Assembly (NCBI RefSeq): GCF_003573545.1
Contig: NZ_QWET01000017.1
Span: 1-64,000 of the forward strand
DNA length: 64,000 nt
Direction: 5' to 3'
DNA from: Mariniphaga sediminis
GTDB taxonomy: Bacteria > Bacteroidota > Bacteroidia > Bacteroidales > Prolixibacteraceae
Program-made: the position numbers and the translations under genes
Notes under the pieces: generated by a model
The model's input: the letters and a program-made list of their open reading frames with translations, nothing else
What the model was told of the DNA's origin: nothing
Database searches by the model: none
In this document: one piece after another, positions 53,438 through 62,638 of the stretch
Layout: every line of letters starts with the position of its first letter
Position numbering within the stretch: position 1 is the stretch's first letter

Positions 53438-56400
53438 TTATTCTTTTTGGATGTTATTTAAATATTGCTTGTATTTGTTATTATAAAAATTATTCAATTG
53501 ATGCGAGTTTCTGTTTAAATATTCGAGTGTTGTATTCTTTTTATCCTGATACTCAAAAAATTCAACCGGGTTACTTTGAAAATCTTCTGCGCTTCGGCTT
53601 TCCCTTTCATCTTCGAATTCTCTTTCCATTTCAGCCTTCTCTGCTTCCAGTAAACGGGTGGCTATCTGGTTCTGTCTCATAACCATCTGCGAATTTACAT
53701 TTTTATTCATTAACTGTCTGCGGTTTTGTTCCAGTAAATCATCGATCTCCTGTAAGACTTTCCGGGTACCACTTCCCACCGTTCCGTTATTCATAATTTG
53801 ACGAAGCATTTGTTGCATCATTTCGTGTTGCATAAGCGATTGCCCCATTTGTTTACCCATTTGCTGCGAATTACCATTCTTCATCTGTTCAATCATCTGC
53901 TGCAACTGTTGTTTAATACTTTCCGATTCCTCTTTAAGAAGATTCATCCCTTGCTTACCCGAACCCGGATTTTCGCATTGCTGATCGCCCGGTTGTGCAT
54001 TTGCCATCATTTTTTCAAGATTGTCAAGGGCTTCATTTAACATAAGGGCCAGGTTATTTGTAGCTGTCATCACATACTGCTGACTCGCTCTGGCATTAGG
54101 ATACAATCCTTCGCTCATTTCATCAAGAGACTTATTCAAATGGAGCTCCATTGAAATTAACTCGTTATTAACCAAACTATTAATCTGAGGCGTACGTTTA
54201 GCGAGCGCATACAATGAATCCTTAACAATCTGACTTTGATCTTTAATTCGTCGCTGCTGACGATTTAATTCATTTAGTACCGGATCGTTTGCACTAACCC
54301 CTGACAATTTATCCAACACGCTTTCCTGCTCAAAAGACAAATAAACGAGGTTACTCAGTATCTGACGAAGGTTTTCTATATTTTCCAGATTTTGCTTCAT
54401 CATGTTCGAATTGAGCATCTGTTGCATGGCAAATGCTGTATTCTTCATTTTTTCTGAAGTTTCTTTCATACTGGAACCTGCCTTTTTCCTGTTCTTTTTC
54501 TGAAGTTGATCTTTACTTTTTTGCATGCTGTTTTCGATATCCTTAAACTCCTCTTCAAATTCATCGAAATTCATCTGCTTTTCCAGATCTTTGTTTAATT
54601 GAAGTGCTTCTTCTAATTGATTTTGAATATCTTCCAACTCCATTTCATGCTGATCCAATTTTTGTTGTACGTCATCAAAACCCAACTTATCATTTACCTC
54701 TTCAGCCATTCTTTCTTCTTCAACGGCCATCCGGTTAACGTCATCAATTACATTTTGAAGTTTCTGCTCCACTTTCATCCGACGCAACATTTCAAGATTT
54801 TTATCCAGCTGCTTTTGCAAATCTTCATAACTGAAATTCATTTGTTCTGCCAACTTATTCAACTGTTTCGAATCAAACTCTTCGGCCAGTTTTTGAAATT
54901 CCTCCAAAAGTTGTCTCAGCTCTTCAGTAAAAACCTCATCCAATAACTCTTCTATTTCCTGTTGCTTCTCTCTTATTTCGTCATTTTGCCGGTTAAAGGA
55001 ATTCAAATAATTATTCAGCTTTTCATTGTCCTTCTTTATACGATCGTATAATTGTTCAAGGTTGCTTTGTTTGGAAAGAATTTGATTAACCATTTGTGTT
55101 TTTTCCCACTCTGAAACATTCGTGTCCATATTTTTCAGGCGGAGATCCTGCAAATCATTCTGAATTTCATTGGCAAGTTGTTCGCTCTGCTCCAACATAT
55201 TTTCCAACTTTTCAAACTGCTCTTTTTCACTCTCAGATACCTCTTTTCTGTCAGGAATATTAAAAATATAACTATCGGAAGTAGTTGTTTTATAATCATT
55301 TATAACATCATTATCCGTAACTGAGAAATAATAAGATACAGTACCTGAAGTTGGCGTAATACCAGCAAAATCGAAACTAAAATAAAACTCCTGGTCTGTT
55401 AAGTTTTTTACAACTGGAATAGAAATAGCAGAATCTTCATTATTAATATTATAATGAAAATTCAAATCAGAAAAACCGTAATCATCGCTAATTGTTCCCT
55501 TAAAAAAGAAACGTGTTATTTGCAACGAATCCTGCACCCGCACCACACCTATTTCAGGAAACAAATCAGGTATTACATCAATAGAATAAGAAAGTGCCAA
55601 TTCCGGTTGTGTCAAGTCATTTTTAACAAATACATGGTAGCCCGACGAATTAAAAAACTGATGTTTTACTTCAAAAACATTGTTCGTTTGCAACGCTCCT
55701 TTCGATAAAGAATCAGCTAACTCCATGTAAAGTGTGTCGATGTCTATTCCAAGAAATTTCCATTCTACCTGCGTACCATTGGGTACCTGCAAATCGCCAA
55801 TATTTTCAAGCTTCTGAACCGAAAGTCCGGTGTAAGAGGGCGGTTTAACTGCCACATCAAAATGATTGATTCCCGGATTAGGTAACAATCCAAGAGAATA
55901 CACATCGGATTTGTATTTAAGATTAGTAAAATAAAAGTTTACAGGATTGATTACCGAAGCCATTTCAAACTCAAAACGACCGGTTGAGGTACTTTTCATC
56001 AGGTAATTATTCCCTTCAATATTAATATATACAACACCGGGTAACTCATTGCCCCTGCATTCTACACTTATCTTATATGCCTCTCCTTTCGTTGCCTTCA
56101 AATCCGTATTATATAAATGAAAAACAAAAGGAGCTGGTTTCACAAAATGAGTATTGTAATGAATAATCCTGTTCGGAGCCGTAGTAAAAACTGACTTATT
56201 TACAACAAATACAGTTGCAGTAACCAGCAAGCTCGTCATAAAATAAATGAATACAAGTTTCAGGTTTTTAAACTGTACTGCCTGGTTAAAATCAAATACC
56301 CGAAGCTCATTTATTTTTTGATCGATACTGGCCAATACAATATCATTTGAATAGGTTTGATCCTGAATTTCAGCCAATTCTATAATATTCAACAGTCTGT

Positions 56401-56719
56401 CCTTTATATCGCTAAAATGTTTTTGAATAATGACAGAACTGCTCTTTATATCAATGGGTTTCAGTATATGCAAAAGTTTGAAAAGGGGTACAAAAATGAA
56501 CTGTATGGTAAGCAGTCCACCAAATACAACAAACCCAAAGAACAATATTTTTCTTATATAAGAAGAGAGATAAATAAAATATTCGATGAGGGAAAAAGCT
56601 GTAAACAGCGCTATTAAAAAGAAAAAAGTAAGTATGATTCCTTTCAGAATTTTATAAGAATAGAACTTTATCCGGAAAGTGTTCAGCTTATTAACAAGTA
56701 TGTTGAAATTTTTAGTCAT
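53438..56719 (-). CDS. DUF4175 family membrane protein with long coiled coils
   Basis: 1093 residues. Two or three membrane segments lie in the first 175 residues (LKGIILTFFFLIALFTAFSL, ILFFGFVVFGGLLTIQFIFV, LVFIYFMTSLLVTATVFVV). A beta-rich periplasmic part (about 180-500) precedes extensive Gln/Glu-rich coiled coil (about 510-1080: EQLANEIQNDLQDLRLKN, EEFQKLAEEFDSKQLNKLAEQM and Met/Gln-rich MQQMLRQIM). The family is of unknown function. It is the first gene of the block with rsbW-like, ybeY, mnmG, apt and uvrC. A role as an envelope scaffold or mechanosensor is only a guess. Confidence 0.85.
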   Translation of the reverse strand: MTKNFNILVNKLNTFRIKFYSYKILKGIILTFFFLIALFTAFSLIEYFIYLSSYIRKILFFGFVVFGGLLTIQFIFVPLFKLLHILKPIDIKSSSVIIQKHFSDIKDRLLNIIELAEIQDQTYSNDIVLASIDQKINELRVFDFNQAVQFKNLKLVFIYFMTSLLVTATVFVVNKSVFTTAPNRIIHYNTHFVKPAPFVFHLYNTDLKATKGEAYKISVECRGNELPGVVYINIEGNNYLMKSTSTGRFEFEMASVINPVNFYFTNLKYKSDVYSLGLLPNPGINHFDVAVKPPSYTGLSVQKLENIGDLQVPNGTQVEWKFLGIDIDTLYMELADSLSKGALQTNNVFEVKHQFFNSSGYHVFVKNDLTQPELALSYSIDVIPDLFPEIGVVRVQDSLQITRFFFKGTISDDYGFSDLNFHYNINNEDSAISIPVVKNLTDQEFYFSFDFAGITPTSGTVSYYFSVTDNDVINDYKTTTSDSYIFNIPDRKEVSESEKEQFEKLENMLEQSEQLANEIQNDLQDLRLKNMDTNVSEWEKTQMVNQILSKQSNLEQLYDRIKKDNEKLNNYLNSFNRQNDEIREKQQEIEELLDEVFTEELRQLLEEFQKLAEEFDSKQLNKLAEQMNFSYEDLQKQLDKNLEMLRRMKVEQKLQNVIDDVNRMAVEEERMAEEVNDKLGFDDVQQKLDQHEMELEDIQNQLEEALQLNKDLEKQMNFDEFEEEFKDIENSMQKSKDQLQKKNRKKAGSSMKETSEKMKNTAFAMQQMLNSNMMKQNLENIENLRQILSNLVYLSFEQESVLDKLSGVSANDPVLNELNRQQRRIKDQSQIVKDSLYALAKRTPQINSLVNNELISMELHLNKSLDEMSEGLYPNARASQQYVMTATNNLALMLNEALDNLEKMMANAQPGDQQCENPGSGKQGMNLLKEESESIKQQLQQMIEQMKNGNSQQMGKQMGQSLMQHEMMQQMLRQIMNNGTVGSGTRKVLQEIDDLLEQNRRQLMNKNVNSQMVMRQNQIATRLLEAEKAEMEREFEDERESRSAEDFQSNPVEFFEYQDKKNTTLEYLNRNSHQLNNFYNNKYKQYLNNIQKE

Positions 56720-57163
56720 CTTTTGCTAATTTCTTTTCATCCAATATATTATAAAACTACTAATTGTTAGTAATTGTTCCCATACCGGAGGAAAAAACAA
56801 AAATAATCTTTTAAAACAAAATTTGTATTCCTCCCGAACTATTCTATATTAATATTATTTTTGAAACAGTAAAAAATTCTATTGAGAAAGTTTAGTCAAT
56901 CTTTACACAATAAATAAACCGGTTGAATTACGTAAAAGATGTAGATAATATGTTACAAACATCTGTTTAAAAGTTTGTGATTATTTATCCGTTGTATTGA
57001 ATTTAAAATAATTAAAAAGATTTGAGTTGTTAGTATTTTGGTAGATTTGCAGTGAACGTTGTTTTTATAAAAATTGCAAATTTGTTTTCAACAGAAATAA
57101 ACAGGCTATTATTAACAGTATTTTATTTTATCATTAGATATAATAAATATAATACAGAAGAAA
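56720..57163. other. AT-rich gap between divergent operons
   Basis: About 440 very AT-rich bases between the DUF4175 and response-regulator genes. No gene, tRNA or stable hairpin seen. It holds the promoter of the regulator/ruvB pair at 57021-57049, and TAGTTTTA on the reverse strand (near 56751) may be the -7 element for DUF4175. AT-rich character and nearby parS sites invite an origin check, but I see no DnaA-box cluster. Confidence 0.5.
57021..57049 (+). promoter_or_regulatory. Promoter of the response regulator/ruvB pair
   Basis: TTTG (57021-57024), 17 bases, then TAGATTTG (57042-57049), a full TAnnTTTG. Transcription would start near 57056, giving a leader of about 108 bases before the TTG start. 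Confidence 0.6.
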
Positions 57164-57535
57164 TTGAAAATACTTTTAGTTGAGGATAACGTATTAAATC
57201 AAAAGGTGGTTGTTTTTCATTTGAAAAAATACGCTTTTGAGGTGGTTTGTGTTGTCAACTGGCGCGAGGCGATGGAGGAATTTAAAAACAATACCCCTGA
57301 TTTGATATTGATGGATATTATGCTACCCGAAAAAAACGGGTTTGAAATAACTGCAGAGATAAGGGAATACGAAAAAAGTATTGAAAAAAATGAAGGAGTA
57401 CCTATTATTGCACTCACTGCCAATACCCTTGATAATGACAAAAATAAATGTTTGAGGGCTGGTATGAATGATTATTTACCCAAACCTTTTTCTGCTGAAG
57501 AGTTGTACGAGGCTATTAAACAATTTATCCCTTAG
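57164..57535 (+). CDS. Stand-alone receiver-domain response regulator
   Basis: 123 residues from a TTG start; the sequence KILLVEDNVLNQKVV begins exactly as a receiver should. Phosphorylation site D51 in LILMDIMLPEKNG, acidic pocket E7/D8, T85 in ALTAN and K107 in DYLPKPF are all present. No output domain, so it signals by protein contact, in the manner of CheY or Spo0F. The NQKV at the start resembles the receivers of hybrid kinases. It is 3 bases before ruvB, so co-transcribed; no kinase is in the window. Confidence 0.92.
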   Translation: MKILLVEDNVLNQKVVVFHLKKYAFEVVCVVNWREAMEEFKNNTPDLILMDIMLPEKNGFEITAEIREYEKSIEKNEGVPIIALTANTLDNDKNKCLRAGMNDYLPKPFSAEELYEAIKQFIP

Positions 57536-57538
57536 TTA

Positions 57539-58561
57539 ATGAATGAGGATATTGACATAAGAGGGAACAATTATCCGGATACCGACAGAGAATTAGATCG
57601 GAGACTCCGTCCTTTGCAGTTTAACGATTTTAAAGGGCAGCTGCAAATTGTTGAAAACCTGAAAATATTTGTGAAGGCAGCTTCCATGCGAAATGAGGCG
57701 CTTGATCATGTACTGTTGCATGGTCCGCCGGGGTTGGGAAAAACAACCTTGTCGCATATTATTGCCAACGAATTGGGAGTGGGTATTAAAATCACATCCG
57801 GGCCGGTGCTTGATAAACCCGGTGACCTGGCCGGATTGCTCACCAACCTCGAAGAAAAGGATGTGTTGTTTATTGATGAAATTCACCGCCTTTCGCCTGT
57901 TGTGGAAGAATACCTTTATTCGGCGATGGAAGATTTTCGAATAGATATCATGATTGATAAAGGGCCCAGCGCCCGTTCCATTCAGCTGGAAATTAATCAG
58001 TTCACCCTTATAGGCGCCACTACCCGTTCCGGCTTGCTCACTTCGCCATTGCGGGCAAGGTTTGGTATCAATTCGCACCTCGAATATTATGACAATACAG
58101 TTTTGAAGGGTATTGTAAAGCGGTCGGCACGGATACTAGAGGTAGAAATAAGCGACGAGGCAGCCGAAGAAATTGCAGGGAGAAGTCGCGGAACTCCCCG
58201 TATTGTTAATTCGCTTTTACGCCGTGTACGCGATTTTGCGCAGGTAAAAGGAAACGGAAACATCGATATTGAAATAACCAAAACTGCGTTGAAAGCGATG
58301 AATATCGATGAACATGGTTTGGATGAGATGGACAACCGTATACTGCTTTGCATAATTGACAAGTTTAAAGGCGGGCCGGTTGGTATTTCAACGATTGCAA
58401 CTGCCGTGGGCGAAGACAGTGGTACCATTGAAGAAGTTTATGAACCGTTCCTGATAAAAGAGGGATTTATAAAACGCACCCCCCGCGGGAGGGAAGCTAC
58501 GGAAATTGCTTACAAACATCTGGGAAGAATTAACTACGGAAATACACCAACTCTATTTTGA
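57539..58561 (+). CDS. ruvB: Holliday junction branch migration helicase RuvB
   Basis: 340 residues, normal length. Walker [11 protein letters not shown] (62-71), Walker [11 protein letters not shown] (about 108-117), sensor 1 [19 protein letters not shown] with the arginine finger, and the C-terminal winged helix ([24 protein letters not shown]). With RuvA it drives branch migration in recombination and repair. ruvA and ruvC are not adjacent. The 3' end overlaps the convergent cyclase gene by nine bases. Confidence 0.98.
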   Translation: MNEDIDIRGNNYPDTDRELDRRLRPLQFNDFKGQLQIVENLKIFVKAASMRNEALDHVLLHGPPGLGKTTLSHIIANELGVGIKITSGPVLDKPGDLAGLLTNLEEKDVLFIDEIHRLSPVVEEYLYSAMEDFRIDIMIDKGPSARSIQLEINQFTLIGATTRSGLLTSPLRARFGINSHLEYYDNTVLKGIVKRSARILEVEISDEAAEEIAGRSRGTPRIVNSLLRRVRDFAQVKGNGNIDIEITKTALKAMNIDEHGLDEMDNRILLCIIDKFKGGPVGISTIATAVGEDSGTIEEVYEPFLIKEGFIKRTPRGREATEIAYKHLGRINYGNTPTLF

Positions 58562-59626
58562 TTCAACAAGTTCTATTTCAAACAAACGGGGCCACCATTT
58601 TCCGGTAACAAAGAGGCGCTCCTTGTCAGAATCATAAGCAATTCCATTCAGGTAATCGATGGTATCAGATGGATTGGTGTACATATTCAGGATGCCATCC
58701 AAATTGATTTCAGACAACACTTTACCCGTTTCCGGTTCAATTTGTACAATTAAATTGGAGGTGTAAACATTGGCGTAAATACTTTCATTAATGTATTCTA
58801 ACTCGTTCAGGTAATTGACAATTCCGGTGTTGTTGGCTACCTGTATTTTTTTGATTTCTGAATAATTGGTAGGATCGAGCCAAATCAGCTCGTGGCTTCC
58901 GTTGCTCATAATCAGATTTTTTCCATCGTTTGTCAGGCCCCAACCTTCTTTCGAATTGAAAGTGAAACTATCGATTACCGCAAAGTCACTGAGGTTATAT
59001 ACAAAACCTTTTTGTGCACGGTAGGTGAGCTGATAAACTTTGTTATCTAAAATGGTAATGCCTTCTCCAAAATATTTTTCGTCGAGCGAATGATGCATTA
59101 CCTGATTTCCGCTATTCAAATTCACTTTAAACAAACCCGATTTTCCTTTTTCACCGGTGCCTTCATAAAGAAAGCCTTCATAAAATTCTAGTCCCTGTGT
59201 GTAAAATCCAGGATTGTGCGGATAATCTTTTAGCGTGGTGTAACTGTATTTTTTTGGGGCAGTATCAGATACCACATTAAAAGCAAGCGTACGCGAGTTG
59301 TTCACGCTGTCTGTTTTGGTAACCTGTACAAAGAAGTTGCTTTTTCCAATCTGATCCAGTTTTACATTGTTCACAGTAAAATCGAGCTCGTTACTTTCTT
59401 TTAAAAATTCTCCGTTGTAAAACAACCGTATGTTATCGATTTCTCCATTTTTTACTCTTGTTTGAACCCTTACTGACACGTTATTTCCCAAATAATAGTT
59501 TTGCGCTTGAGGCAGTATGGTGATATTACTCACAGGCTTTCTCGACCTTTTTGGTTTGTTGGAACATGAAAAGAAAGTGACAAACAAACAAAAGACAAGT
59601 ACAAAAGGAAAAACAGATTTGTTCAT
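58553..59626 (-). CDS. Glutaminyl-peptide cyclotransferase, lipoprotein
   Basis: 357 residues. The lipoprotein signal ends at TFFSC (Cys 21). Residues about 30-120 form an Ig-like beta domain. The remainder is the five-bladed propeller of the plant/bacterial glutamine cyclotransferase family: [78 protein letters not shown] and [20 protein letters not shown]. It converts N-terminal Gln to pyroglutamate. This modification is frequent on exported Bacteroidetes proteins, so it may act on signal-peptide-processed substrates. Confidence 0.92.
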   Translation of the reverse strand: MNKSVFPFVLVFCLFVTFFSCSNKPKRSRKPVSNITILPQAQNYYLGNNVSVRVQTRVKNGEIDNIRLFYNGEFLKESNELDFTVNNVKLDQIGKSNFFVQVTKTDSVNNSRTLAFNVVSDTAPKKYSYTTLKDYPHNPGFYTQGLEFYEGFLYEGTGEKGKSGLFKVNLNSGNQVMHHSLDEKYFGEGITILDNKVYQLTYRAQKGFVYNLSDFAVIDSFTFNSKEGWGLTNDGKNLIMSNGSHELIWLDPTNYSEIKKIQVANNTGIVNYLNELEYINESIYANVYTSNLIVQIEPETGKVLSEINLDGILNMYTNPSDTIDYLNGIAYDSDKERLFVTGKWWPRLFEIELVESK

Positions 59627-59735
59627 GCTAAATTTTTGTTGTTAAAAATTGCCGTTATAAAGTTGATGGCTTTTCGCTGTAAAATTAATAAATAAACGAA
59701 GTACAACAATCAGTCGCAAAAGAAGCAAAGAATAC

Positions 59736-59743
59736 TATCTTTG
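59736..59743 (+). promoter_or_regulatory. Probable -7 element of the flippase gene
   Basis: TATCTTTG fits TAnnTTTG. It ends only one base before a possible TTG start at 59745, so it favours TTG 59763 as the true start. The upstream element is not clear. Confidence 0.5.
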
Positions 59744-59762
59744 TTTGAAATTTTTCGGAACA

Positions 59763-61241
59763 TTGAATCCATTTAGAAAATTAGCAGGGGATACGGCTAT
59801 ATACGGGATGAGTAGTATTATTGGCCGGTTTTTAAACTGGTGGCTGGTTCCCTATTATTCATTTATTTTTGCTCCGGAGGTTTATGGTGTAGTGACCAAC
59901 CTATATGCCATGGTTTCCTTTTTTCTGGTACTGTTGGCCTACGGAATGGAAACTTCCTTTTTCAGATATGCTTCAAAAAGCGATGACCCGGAAAAGGTTT
60001 ATTCTACTTCTTTAATCTCGCTGTTTTTTACCTCCACCGCTTTTATATTGCTGGCGGCAACTTTTAAAAACGAAATAGCCTCTTTTATCCGGTATCCCGA
60101 ACATCCTGAATATATTTTATGGTTTGCCATTATTCTCGGGGTCGATGTGTTTTCAAATATTCCGTTTGCCCGGTTACGATTGAATAACAGACCGGTAAAA
60201 TTTGCTGTTTTAAAAATTGTGAATATCAGTTTTAATATCGGATTTAATCTGTTTTTTCTTTCGCTTTGCCCGGATTTAATTGAAAAAAATCCTGATTCGG
60301 TAGTACGCCATATTTATTCTCCTGAAATTGGAGTCGGGTATGTTTTTATTTCCAATTTACTGGCCTCGCTTATTACATTGGTTTTACTTTTACCTGAGAT
60401 TTTCAGGGTTTCTTTTCAGTTCGACAAAAAACTGCTCCGGCAAATGCTGAGTTATGGTTTTCCCATTTTAATTGTAGGACTGGCCGGTATGGTAAACCAG
60501 AATATCGATAAAGTATTGATTCCCTTTCTGATTCCGGAAGATCAGAATCCGATGTATCAGGTGGGGGTTTATGGCGCCAATTATAAATTGGCAGTTTTGA
60601 TGAATATGTTTATCCAGGCCTTCAGGTATGCTTTTGAACCTTTTTTCTTTTCGCGTGGAGAGAGCAAAGAAGATCCGCAGGTTTACGCTACCGTGATGAA
60701 ATACTTTGTCATTTTTGGTTTGGTTATCTTTTTGGGAATGGTTTTGTATATCGATATTTTTAAAATAATTATCAGTGCAAAATACCATGAAGGGTTGAAA
60801 GTTGTTCCCATTATTTTAATGGCCAACCTGTTTTTCGGGGTTTACTTTACCCTTTCGCTTTGGTACAAGTTAAAAGATTTGACACGCTATGGCGCTTATA
60901 TGGCGTTGATTGGCGCTGCAATTACCCTTGTTTTGAATTTTCTGCTTATACCGGTTTTAGGATATATGGGTTCGGCCATTGCTATTTTTACCTGCTTTTT
61001 TGTTATGATGATCCTATCCTATTTTTGGGGACAAAAATTTTACCCGGTGCCATATAATCTGAAACGAATGGGTACCTATTTTGTGGTAGCTGTTGTTATA
61101 TTTGCCATTTCTTTGTTTACATCCTCTCAGCAGGAGATAATCAAATATTCTGTCCATACTATTCTTTTGCTGATGTTTGCCTATCTGGTTTATAAATTGG
61201 AAAAAAGGCAGTTAAAAAGATTATTTAAAGGAAATAACTGA
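59763..61241 (+). CDS. Polysaccharide flippase (MOP/MATE superfamily, Wzx-like)
   Basis: About 492 residues from TTG 59763, which gives the usual opening NPFRKLAGDTAIYGMSSIIGRF and fits the promoter; TTG 59745 would add six residues. Some 13-14 membrane segments in two halves, with the family motif NWWLVPYYSFIFAPEVYGVVTN in helix 1 and LSYGFPILIVGLAGMVNQNIDK in the middle. It moves lipid-linked sugars across the cytoplasmic membrane. No sugar-transferase cluster is nearby; ruvB-flippase-dut order is common in the phylum. Confidence 0.9.
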   Translation: MNPFRKLAGDTAIYGMSSIIGRFLNWWLVPYYSFIFAPEVYGVVTNLYAMVSFFLVLLAYGMETSFFRYASKSDDPEKVYSTSLISLFFTSTAFILLAATFKNEIASFIRYPEHPEYILWFAIILGVDVFSNIPFARLRLNNRPVKFAVLKIVNISFNIGFNLFFLSLCPDLIEKNPDSVVRHIYSPEIGVGYVFISNLLASLITLVLLLPEIFRVSFQFDKKLLRQMLSYGFPILIVGLAGMVNQNIDKVLIPFLIPEDQNPMYQVGVYGANYKLAVLMNMFIQAFRYAFEPFFFSRGESKEDPQVYATVMKYFVIFGLVIFLGMVLYIDIFKIIISAKYHEGLKVVPIILMANLFFGVYFTLSLWYKLKDLTRYGAYMALIGAAITLVLNFLLIPVLGYMGSAIAIFTCFFVMMILSYFWGQKFYPVPYNLKRMGTYFVVAVVIFAISLFTSSQQEIIKYSVHTILLLMFAYLVYKLEKRQLKRLFKGNN

Positions 61242-61260
61242 ATTAAATATCAAAAAGTAT

Positions 61261-61268
61261 TAATTTTG
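61261..61268 (+). promoter_or_regulatory. -7 element of rpiB immediately before its ATG
   Basis: TAATTTTG fits TAnnTTTG and ends five bases before the ATG at 61274. If used, the transcript would begin at or within one or two bases of the start codon, so rpiB would be nearly leaderless. Confidence 0.45.
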
Positions 61269-61273
61269 TCGGA

Positions 61274-61723
61274 ATGAAAAAGTTAGATGATAAAACCATT
61301 GCTCTAGCCAGTGATCATGCCGGTTTTGATAAGAAACAGGCTATAATACGGTTTTTTGAAGAGAATGGTATTTTGTATAAGGATTTTGGTTGTTATACCA
61401 ACGAAAGTTGTGACTATCCTGATTTTGCCCATGCTATTGCTGATGCTATTGACAAAGGCGAATTCGAAATAGGGATTACTTTTTGTGGGAGCGGACAAGG
61501 CATCAGCATTACTGCAAACAAGCACCAAAATGTAAGATCGGCGCTTTGCTGGAACCCGGAAATTGGAGTTTTGGCAAAACAGCATAACAATGCAAATATT
61601 TGCGCTATTCCATCCAGGTTTGTAACCGACGAGGAAGCCATTTCCATTGTGAGGGCTTATTTAAATGCTGAATTTGAAGGTGGGCGCCATGAACGAAGAG
61701 TTGCTAAAATTCCTTTGAAATAA
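61274..61723 (+). CDS. rpiB: Ribose 5-phosphate isomerase B
   Basis: 149 residues, usual size. ALASDHAGFDKK at the N-terminus binds phosphate; catalytic Cys 71 in FCGSGQGISITANK; RSALCWNPEIGVLAKQHNNANICAIPSRF is the conserved second half. It interconverts ribose 5-phosphate and ribulose 5-phosphate in the pentose phosphate pathway. It lies 32 bases after the flippase gene with its own -7 match. Confidence 0.97.
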   Translation: MKKLDDKTIALASDHAGFDKKQAIIRFFEENGILYKDFGCYTNESCDYPDFAHAIADAIDKGEFEIGITFCGSGQGISITANKHQNVRSALCWNPEIGVLAKQHNNANICAIPSRFVTDEEAISIVRAYLNAEFEGGRHERRVAKIPLK

Positions 61724-61769
61724 TTCAGGTAATTTTTTTTGTGAAGAAGTAGAATTAAAAATAATTGAT

Positions 61770-62213
61770 ATGCTGTCTAATACTTGTAAATATGCTTTAA
61801 GAGCCCTCATTTATCTTGCGAAATTTTCCAAAGAAGAAAAAATGATTGGAATCAAAAAAATTTCAGAAGACCTGAAACTATCCTCTCCTTTTTTGGGAAA
61901 AATATTACAAAACCTGGTTAAACAAAAATTGTTGGTTTCTACTAAGGGACCTAACGGAGGTTTTGCACTGGCAAAAAGTTCAGGCGAAATTACGTTATGG
62001 GATATTGTGACCAAAGTAGATGGTGAAGAGTTTTTTACCAATTGCCTTATCCGGTTGGATCCCTGTCATACACACGATTCTGAAAAACCACTTTGTCCTG
62101 TGCATGCGCAATATGAAAAACTCCGGAATGAAATTGCCAATTTTTATCAGGGCACTACATTGGAAATTGTAGGTAAAGACATTGAAAAATACGAGGATCT
62201 GGTGAAGCTTTAG
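61770..62213 (+). CDS. Rrf2 family regulator with Cys cluster
   Basis: 147 residues. Winged helix at the N-terminus (NTCKYALRALIYLAKF, ISEDLKLSSPFLGKILQNLVKQ, wing STKGPNGGFALAK). Three Cys follow at about 92, 99 and 109 (NCLIRLDPCHTHDSEKPLCPVH), a spacing like the Fe-S ligands of IscR/NsrR-type members. It probably senses iron-sulfur status, redox or NO. It stands alone, converging with the VanZ gene; targets are unknown. Confidence 0.9.
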   Translation: MLSNTCKYALRALIYLAKFSKEEKMIGIKKISEDLKLSSPFLGKILQNLVKQKLLVSTKGPNGGFALAKSSGEITLWDIVTKVDGEEFFTNCLIRLDPCHTHDSEKPLCPVHAQYEKLRNEIANFYQGTTLEIVGKDIEKYEDLVKL

Positions 62214-62221
62214 CAGGTAAT

Positions 62222-62599
62222 TTAAAAGTATTTCTCCAGTTTTTTTCCGGCTATTAAAAAATGGAAAAAAATGGCAGAAGCTAATATGCCCGCACTGTTT
62301 GCCAGAAAATCATAAAAATCGCTGCTTCTTGAGGATGAAATGGTCTGCTGTACTGCTTCAAGTACAGCCGCAAGAAAAAGTGAAAGAGCCGGAGCATAAA
62401 ATAAATAGTTCATTTTTAGTCTTTTAAATGGTCTGAATAGAAACAGGCAAAAAACAAAGAACAATCCGAAATGAACTATTTTATCGAAGTAGGGAATATC
62501 TAAAAAGGGTTTTTTAGGCAATCCACTTGCCGGGATATACAATCCGTAACATATCAGCGCAAGCCAAATGAGGGGTTTAAAAAATAATTTTAGCTTCAT
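62222..62599 (-). CDS. VanZ-like membrane protein
   Basis: About 125 residues from ATG 62599; the longer frame (to 62677) would overlap hemW and adds a soluble lead. Four membrane segments with the VanZ pattern: FLDIPYFDKIVHFGLFFVFCLFLF, AAVLEAVQQTISSSRSSDFYDFLANSAGI. VanZ proteins are linked to low-level teicoplanin resistance but most are of unknown role. It is divergent from hemW with 39 bases between starts. Confidence 0.85.
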   Translation of the reverse strand: MKLKLFFKPLIWLALICYGLYIPASGLPKKPFLDIPYFDKIVHFGLFFVFCLFLFRPFKRLKMNYLFYAPALSLFLAAVLEAVQQTISSSRSSDFYDFLANSAGILASAIFFHFLIAGKKLEKYF

Positions 62600-62638
62600 T
62601 CTGTGAGTGTATTTTAATCGGGCAAAGTAACAAAAAGT

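Noticed and set aside
54617-54946. 109-residue frame opposite the DUF4175 coiled coil, rich in Phe/Leu/Gln
   Set aside because: It is the complement of Glu/Gln-rich coiled-coil codons, which reads as false hydrophobic protein.
56720-57163. AT-rich gap as the replication origin itself
   Set aside because: parS sites are near, but there are no DnaA boxes or dnaA/dnaN genes; origin-proximal is as far as the evidence goes.
57593-58078. 161-residue open frame opposite ruvB
   Set aside because: Antisense shadow of the RuvB ATPase domain with no family features.
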